Of a stretch of 24,340 nucleotides of DNA, positions 21,641-24,340 are shown piece by piece. The DNA comes from an uncultured Oscillospiraceae bacterium (GTDB taxonomy: Bacteria; Bacillota; Clostridia; Oscillospirales; Oscillospiraceae), in assembly GCA_948766235.1 (NCBI GenBank), contig CAQCFX010000026.1, positions 1 to 24,340 on the forward strand, given 5' to 3'. The position numbers and the translations under genes were made by a program. A model generated the notes under the pieces. The model did not search any database, was not told where the DNA came from, and was given only the letters and a program-made list of their open reading frames with translations. Position 1 is the stretch's first letter. Every line of letters starts with the position of its first letter.

Positions 21641-23401
21641 TCAGCCGCCCCGCTTTCCGCCGGCCTGGAACTGGGCCAGGAATTGACGGGCCAGGTTCAC
21701 AATCTCCTCCCGGTCCTCCGGGGAGAGCAGGCCGGTCAGGTCGATGCGGTGACACAGCTCCGGGGCCTGTTCCTCCACAAAGGCCAGCAGCCCGGCGCGG
21801 AAGGCTTCTATCCGCTCAATGGGAACGTCCTGCATCACGCGGGCCAGGGCGGACACCAAAATGACCACCTGCTGGTGCTGTGAGAAGGGGGCGTACTGGG
21901 GCTGGCGCAGCAGCTGCATGAGCCCCTGGCCGTAGCGGAGCTGGGCCTTGGTGTCCTCGTCCAGGTCGCTGGAGAACTGGGTGAACACCTCCATCTCCCG
22001 GTACTGAGCCAGCTCCAGCCGGATGGCGCCGGCGGCGGACTTCATGGCCTTTGTCTGGGCGTCGCCGCCCACACGGGACACGGACAGCCCCACGTTGACG
22101 GCGGGGCGCTGGCCGGAGAAGAACAGGTCGCTCTCCAGGAAAATCTGTCCGTCGGTGATGGAGATGATGTTGGTGGGGATATAGGCGGACACGTCCCCCG
22201 CCTGGGTCTCCACAATGGGCAGGGCGGTCATGCTGCCGCCCCCCAGCTCGTCGGAGAGGTGGGCCGCCCGCTCCAGCAGCCGGGAGTGGAGGTAGAACAC
22301 GTCGCCAGGGTAGGCCTCGCGGCCCGGAGAGCGCTCCAGCAGCAGGGACAGCGCCCGGTAGGCCACCGCGTGCTTGGAAAGATCGTCGTATACAATCAGC
22401 ACGTCCCGCCCCTGGTGCATGAAATACTCGCCTAACGCGCAGCCGGCGTAAGGGGCGATATACTGCAAGGCGGCGGAGGCGCTGGCGGAGGCGCTGACCA
22501 CGCAGGTGTAGTCCATGGCCCCCCGGCGCCTGAGGTTTTCCACCAGCTGGGCCACCGAGCTGGTTTTCTGCCCGATGGCCACATAGATGCACACCACGTT
22601 TTTTCCCTTTTGGTTGAGAATGGTGTCCACCGCCACGGCAGTTTTGCCTGTCTGCCGGTCGCCGATGATAAGCTCGCGCTGGCCCCGGCCGATGGGGAAC
22701 ATGGAGTCGATGGATAGAAGGCCCGTCTCCATGGGGGCGTTCACCGGCTGGCGGTCCAGAATGCCGGGGGCGGGGGCCTCCAAAGGCCGGTGCTCCTGGG
22801 GATGGACGCGGCCCTTGCCGTCGATGGGGACGCCCAGCGCGTCCACCACCCGGCCCAGGTACTCGTCCCCCACGGGGATGCCGGCGGTGCGCAGGGTGCG
22901 GCGGACCATGCTGCCCGCGCTGACCTCCTCGCCATCGCCAAACAGGATGCAGCTCAGTCCGTCCTGGCGCAGGTCCTGCACCATCCCCCGCACGCCGGAG
23001 GAAAAGACCAGAACCTCGCCGTACTGGGCGTGGTCCAGGCCGGTGACGGTGGCAATCTCACTGTCCACGGTGACTACGGTGCCAATCTCCTCGGGTTCGG
23101 CGGACAGCTGCCATTCCTCCACCGCCTGGCGCATGAGGGGAATGATGTCGTTTTCCCCCGGCTGAAGCTGGCGCAGGTAATCATAGAACTGGCGCACCCG
23201 GCCGTCCGGGGTCCAGTCGTACACGTCCGAGCCCACCTGAAGCCGGAAGCCGGAGCGCAGAGATTCGTCCAGCGCCCAGTTCAGCGGCACGTCCCGCTGA
23301 TAGGTCCGGGTGAGAAACGCTTCAAACCGCTGAAGCTGCTCCGGGGTGGGCTGGCAGGCGCTGCGCAGCTCGGCGGTGAGGCGGCTTCTATCGGCTCTCA
23401 T
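21641..23401 (-). CDS. atpA: F-type ATP synthase alpha subunit fused to a delta (OSCP) C-terminal-like domain
   Basis: The 586-residue protein is about 80 longer than usual alpha (about 505). Residues ~80-586 are alpha: the E-I-G-T-V-V-T-V-D-S-E-I-A-T-V beta-barrel start, Walker A GDRQTGKT around 247-254 (K253, where E. coli has K175), and the arginine-finger loop S-V-S-R-V-G-G. Residues ~1-75 align with the C-terminal domain of the delta subunit: an A-E-L-R-S-A...T-P-E-Q-L helix, D-E-S-L-R-S-G-F-R-L-Q-V-G-S-D-V-Y-D strands, then G-R-V-R-Q-F-Y-D-Y-L. The same order occurs in E. coli delta. The alpha N-terminal helix (D-I-I-P-L-M-R-Q-A-V-E-E-W) is retained. The delta N-terminal domain is absent, and no separate atpH is present where it normally lies, between atpF and atpA. 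AGGGAGG precedes the ATG, and the start overlaps the atpF end by 14 nt. Confidence 0.93.
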   Translation of the reverse strand: MRADRSRLTAELRSACQPTPEQLQRFEAFLTRTYQRDVPLNWALDESLRSGFRLQVGSDVYDWTPDGRVRQFYDYLRQLQPGENDIIPLMRQAVEEWQLSAEPEEIGTVVTVDSEIATVTGLDHAQYGEVLVFSSGVRGMVQDLRQDGLSCILFGDGEEVSAGSMVRRTLRTAGIPVGDEYLGRVVDALGVPIDGKGRVHPQEHRPLEAPAPGILDRQPVNAPMETGLLSIDSMFPIGRGQRELIIGDRQTGKTAVAVDTILNQKGKNVVCIYVAIGQKTSSVAQLVENLRRRGAMDYTCVVSASASASAALQYIAPYAGCALGEYFMHQGRDVLIVYDDLSKHAVAYRALSLLLERSPGREAYPGDVFYLHSRLLERAAHLSDELGGGSMTALPIVETQAGDVSAYIPTNIISITDGQIFLESDLFFSGQRPAVNVGLSVSRVGGDAQTKAMKSAAGAIRLELAQYREMEVFTQFSSDLDEDTKAQLRYGQGLMQLLRQPQYAPFSQHQQVVILVSALARVMQDVPIERIEAFRAGLLAFVEEQAPELCHRIDLTGLLSPEDREEIVNLARQFLAQFQAGGKRGG

Positions 23402-23879
23402 GCTTGGTTCCTCCCTCTGCCAGGTCTAAAAACTGGTCGAAGGGGTCCTGCCGGAGGGCCAGGCGCCGGGTGGCCTCCTCCGCCAGGCGGCGCAGCTCCT
23501 GCTGGGAATCCCGCAGGGCCTGCTCCCGGGCGCGTTCCGCCTCCGCCTGGGCGCGGGCCACGATTTGCTTGGCCTGGGCCTGGGCCTGGTCCAGCTGCTC
23601 CTGGGCGGACTGGGCCGCCGCCTGCTGGGAACGGGCGCGCTCCTGGCGGATTTCCTCCTCCGCTCCCTCCAGCTTCTCCTTGTACTCGGTGTGGATTCGG
23701 TCGGCCTGGGCCAGCTTGTCCTGAGCCTGCTCGTCCAGCTGCCTATAGTGCGCCTCCCGCTTGGCGATAAACTGCTTTACCGGCTTGTAGAGCAGAAAGT
23801 ACAGCCCACCCGCCAAAATGGCCAGGTTCATCCAGTGCAGGAGAATCTGCTGGGGGTCAATATTCAACGGCCATGGCAT
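23388..23879 (-). CDS. atpF: F-type ATP synthase subunit b
   Basis: The 163-residue protein has one N-terminal membrane helix (about 12-30, L-H-W-M-N-L-A-I-L-A-G-G-L-Y-F-L-L) and a long charged coiled coil (40-150) rich in E/Q/A/R, as in the peripheral-stalk b dimer. GGAGG lies about 9 nt upstream of the ATG, 18 nt after atpE. Length is standard. Its C-terminus normally binds delta; here the partner would be the delta-like N-terminus of alpha. Confidence 0.92.
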   Translation of the reverse strand: MPWPLNIDPQQILLHWMNLAILAGGLYFLLYKPVKQFIAKREAHYRQLDEQAQDKLAQADRIHTEYKEKLEGAEEEIRQERARSQQAAAQSAQEQLDQAQAQAKQIVARAQAEAERAREQALRDSQQELRRLAEEATRRLALRQDPFDQFLDLAEGGTKHESR

Positions 23880-23897
23880 TTTATAACGCCTCCTTTG

Positions 23898-24266
23898 TTA
23901 CAGCACGAAGATGATAAGGATGACCACCAGCAGGGCATAGATGATGGCCGTCTCAATAAACACCAGGCCCAGCATCAGCGTGGTGCGCACCTTGCCCTCC
24001 GCCTCGGGCTGGCGGGCGATGCTCTCGGCGGACTTGGCGGTGGCCAGGCCCATGCCTACCGCGCCGCCCGCGGCGGCCACGCCCACGGCGATGCCCGCGG
24101 CGATGGCCTTGAGCCCGATGGTGGAGCCCTCGTCCTGCTGGGTCTCGGCCTGAGGGGCGGGGTCGTTGGCGGCGGGCGCGTCCGCGGCGAAGGCGGGGGC
24201 GGCCAGGGACAGGGCGAGCAGCAGCGCCCCGCTGAGAGTGAGAATCCGTTTGAGCAGCTTATTCAT
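23898..24266 (-). CDS. atpE: F-type ATP synthase c subunit with predicted signal peptide
   Basis: From the ATG at 24266 the protein has 122 residues. The upstream in-frame ATG is part of the GGAGG ribosome site and is not used. Residues 1-27 look like a signal peptide (basic N-terminus, hydrophobic core, A-F-A cleavage site before A28). A short Ala/Pro/Asp-rich stretch follows, then the two-helix hairpin with loop R-Q-P-E-A (85-89). The ion-binding carboxylate is E105, with T106 and Y110 as in Na+-binding rings, but the first-helix position that is Gln in Na+ rings is Met72. Usual c subunits are 70-90 residues without a signal peptide. The topology (outside N-terminus) is compatible with cleavage. 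Ion specificity is undecided. Confidence 0.92.
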   Translation of the reverse strand: MNKLLKRILTLSGALLLALSLAAPAFAADAPAANDPAPQAETQQDEGSTIGLKAIAAGIAVGVAAAGGAVGMGLATAKSAESIARQPEAEGKVRTTLMLGLVFIETAIIYALLVVILIIFVL

Positions 24267-24302
24267 GTTAAAAACCTCCATTATGTCTTTTATCCGATTA
24301 TT

Positions 24303-24340
24303 TTATAAGGTATCGCCCGGGGCCTCAGCTCCGATGCGCC
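24303..24340 (-). CDS. Possible 3' end of an upstream gene (atpB expected)
   Basis: On the minus strand a reading frame enters from the right edge and ends in TAA at 24305-24303, giving the tail R-I-G-A-E-A-P-G-D-T-L. This is where atpB (subunit a) would end in a standard atp operon. Only about 12 codons are visible and other frames are open too, so the call rests on gene order alone. Confidence 0.3.
   Translation of the reverse strand, partial: RIGAEAPGDTL

Noticed and set aside
1..24340. CRISPR arrays, tRNA/rRNA genes, insertion sequences and prophage attachment sites
   Set aside because: No regularly spaced repeats, cloverleaf-like sequences, transposases, integrases or flanking duplications were seen.

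Overview
The window looks like a chromosomal segment of a high-GC, anaerobic Gram-positive bacterium, most likely a gut Clostridia/Oscillospiraceae-type organism (Flavonifractor/Oscillibacter-like). This is an inference from the gene families, the strong GGAGG ribosome sites, the consensus sigma-A promoters, the DRTGG/anti-sigma pair, the BlaI/M56 pair and the F-type ATPase. No database was searched. Most genes are tightly packed, with 1-8 nt overlaps. The high GC content produces many long antisense shadow ORFs, which I left out.

Layout. (1) 1-517, minus: a DRTGG-domain protein followed by an RsbW-like ATP-binding protein cut by the window edge. (2) 700-1819, minus: an ECF-type sigma factor and a membrane-anchored putative anti-sigma factor, ending in a terminator. 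(3) 1890-5519: a divergent promoter region, then blaI-like repressor and a 1,040-residue M56 membrane protease whose extracellular part contains a tandem duplication. A parS-like palindrome and a terminator follow. (4) 5635-8494, plus: a TldD/TldE-type protease pair with its own consensus promoter and terminator. (5) 8575-10777, plus: a second sigma factor and membrane anti-sigma-like pair, ending at a bidirectional terminator. (6) 10782-15727, minus: a type IV pilus/type II secretion-like operon headed by a transglutaminase lipoprotein, then PilC/GspF, four small membrane-anchored proteins and PilT. (7) 15809-17609, minus: an ABC-F ATPase preceded by a ~220-nt leader with a three-codon upstream ORF, hairpins and an intrinsic terminator, under a consensus promoter embedded in a 39-bp dyad. 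(8) 17623-24340, minus: an F-type ATP synthase operon (possible atpB tail, atpE, atpF, atpA, atpG, atpD, atpC), with a Gfo/Idh/MocA oxidoreductase directly after atpC.

The most unusual feature is in the ATP synthase operon. There is no separate atpH (delta) gene. The alpha subunit instead carries about 75 extra N-terminal residues that align well by eye with the C-terminal domain of delta/OSCP, so this is apparently a delta-CTD/alpha fusion. The c subunit also has a predicted cleavable signal peptide and an ion site that mixes features of Na+ and H+ rotors.

Other points to follow up are the ABC-F leader (resembling antibiotic-inducible attenuation), the single parS-like site, the duplicated M56 sensor domain, and the concentration of envelope-sensing modules (two sigma/anti-sigma pairs plus BlaI/M56) within 10 kb.
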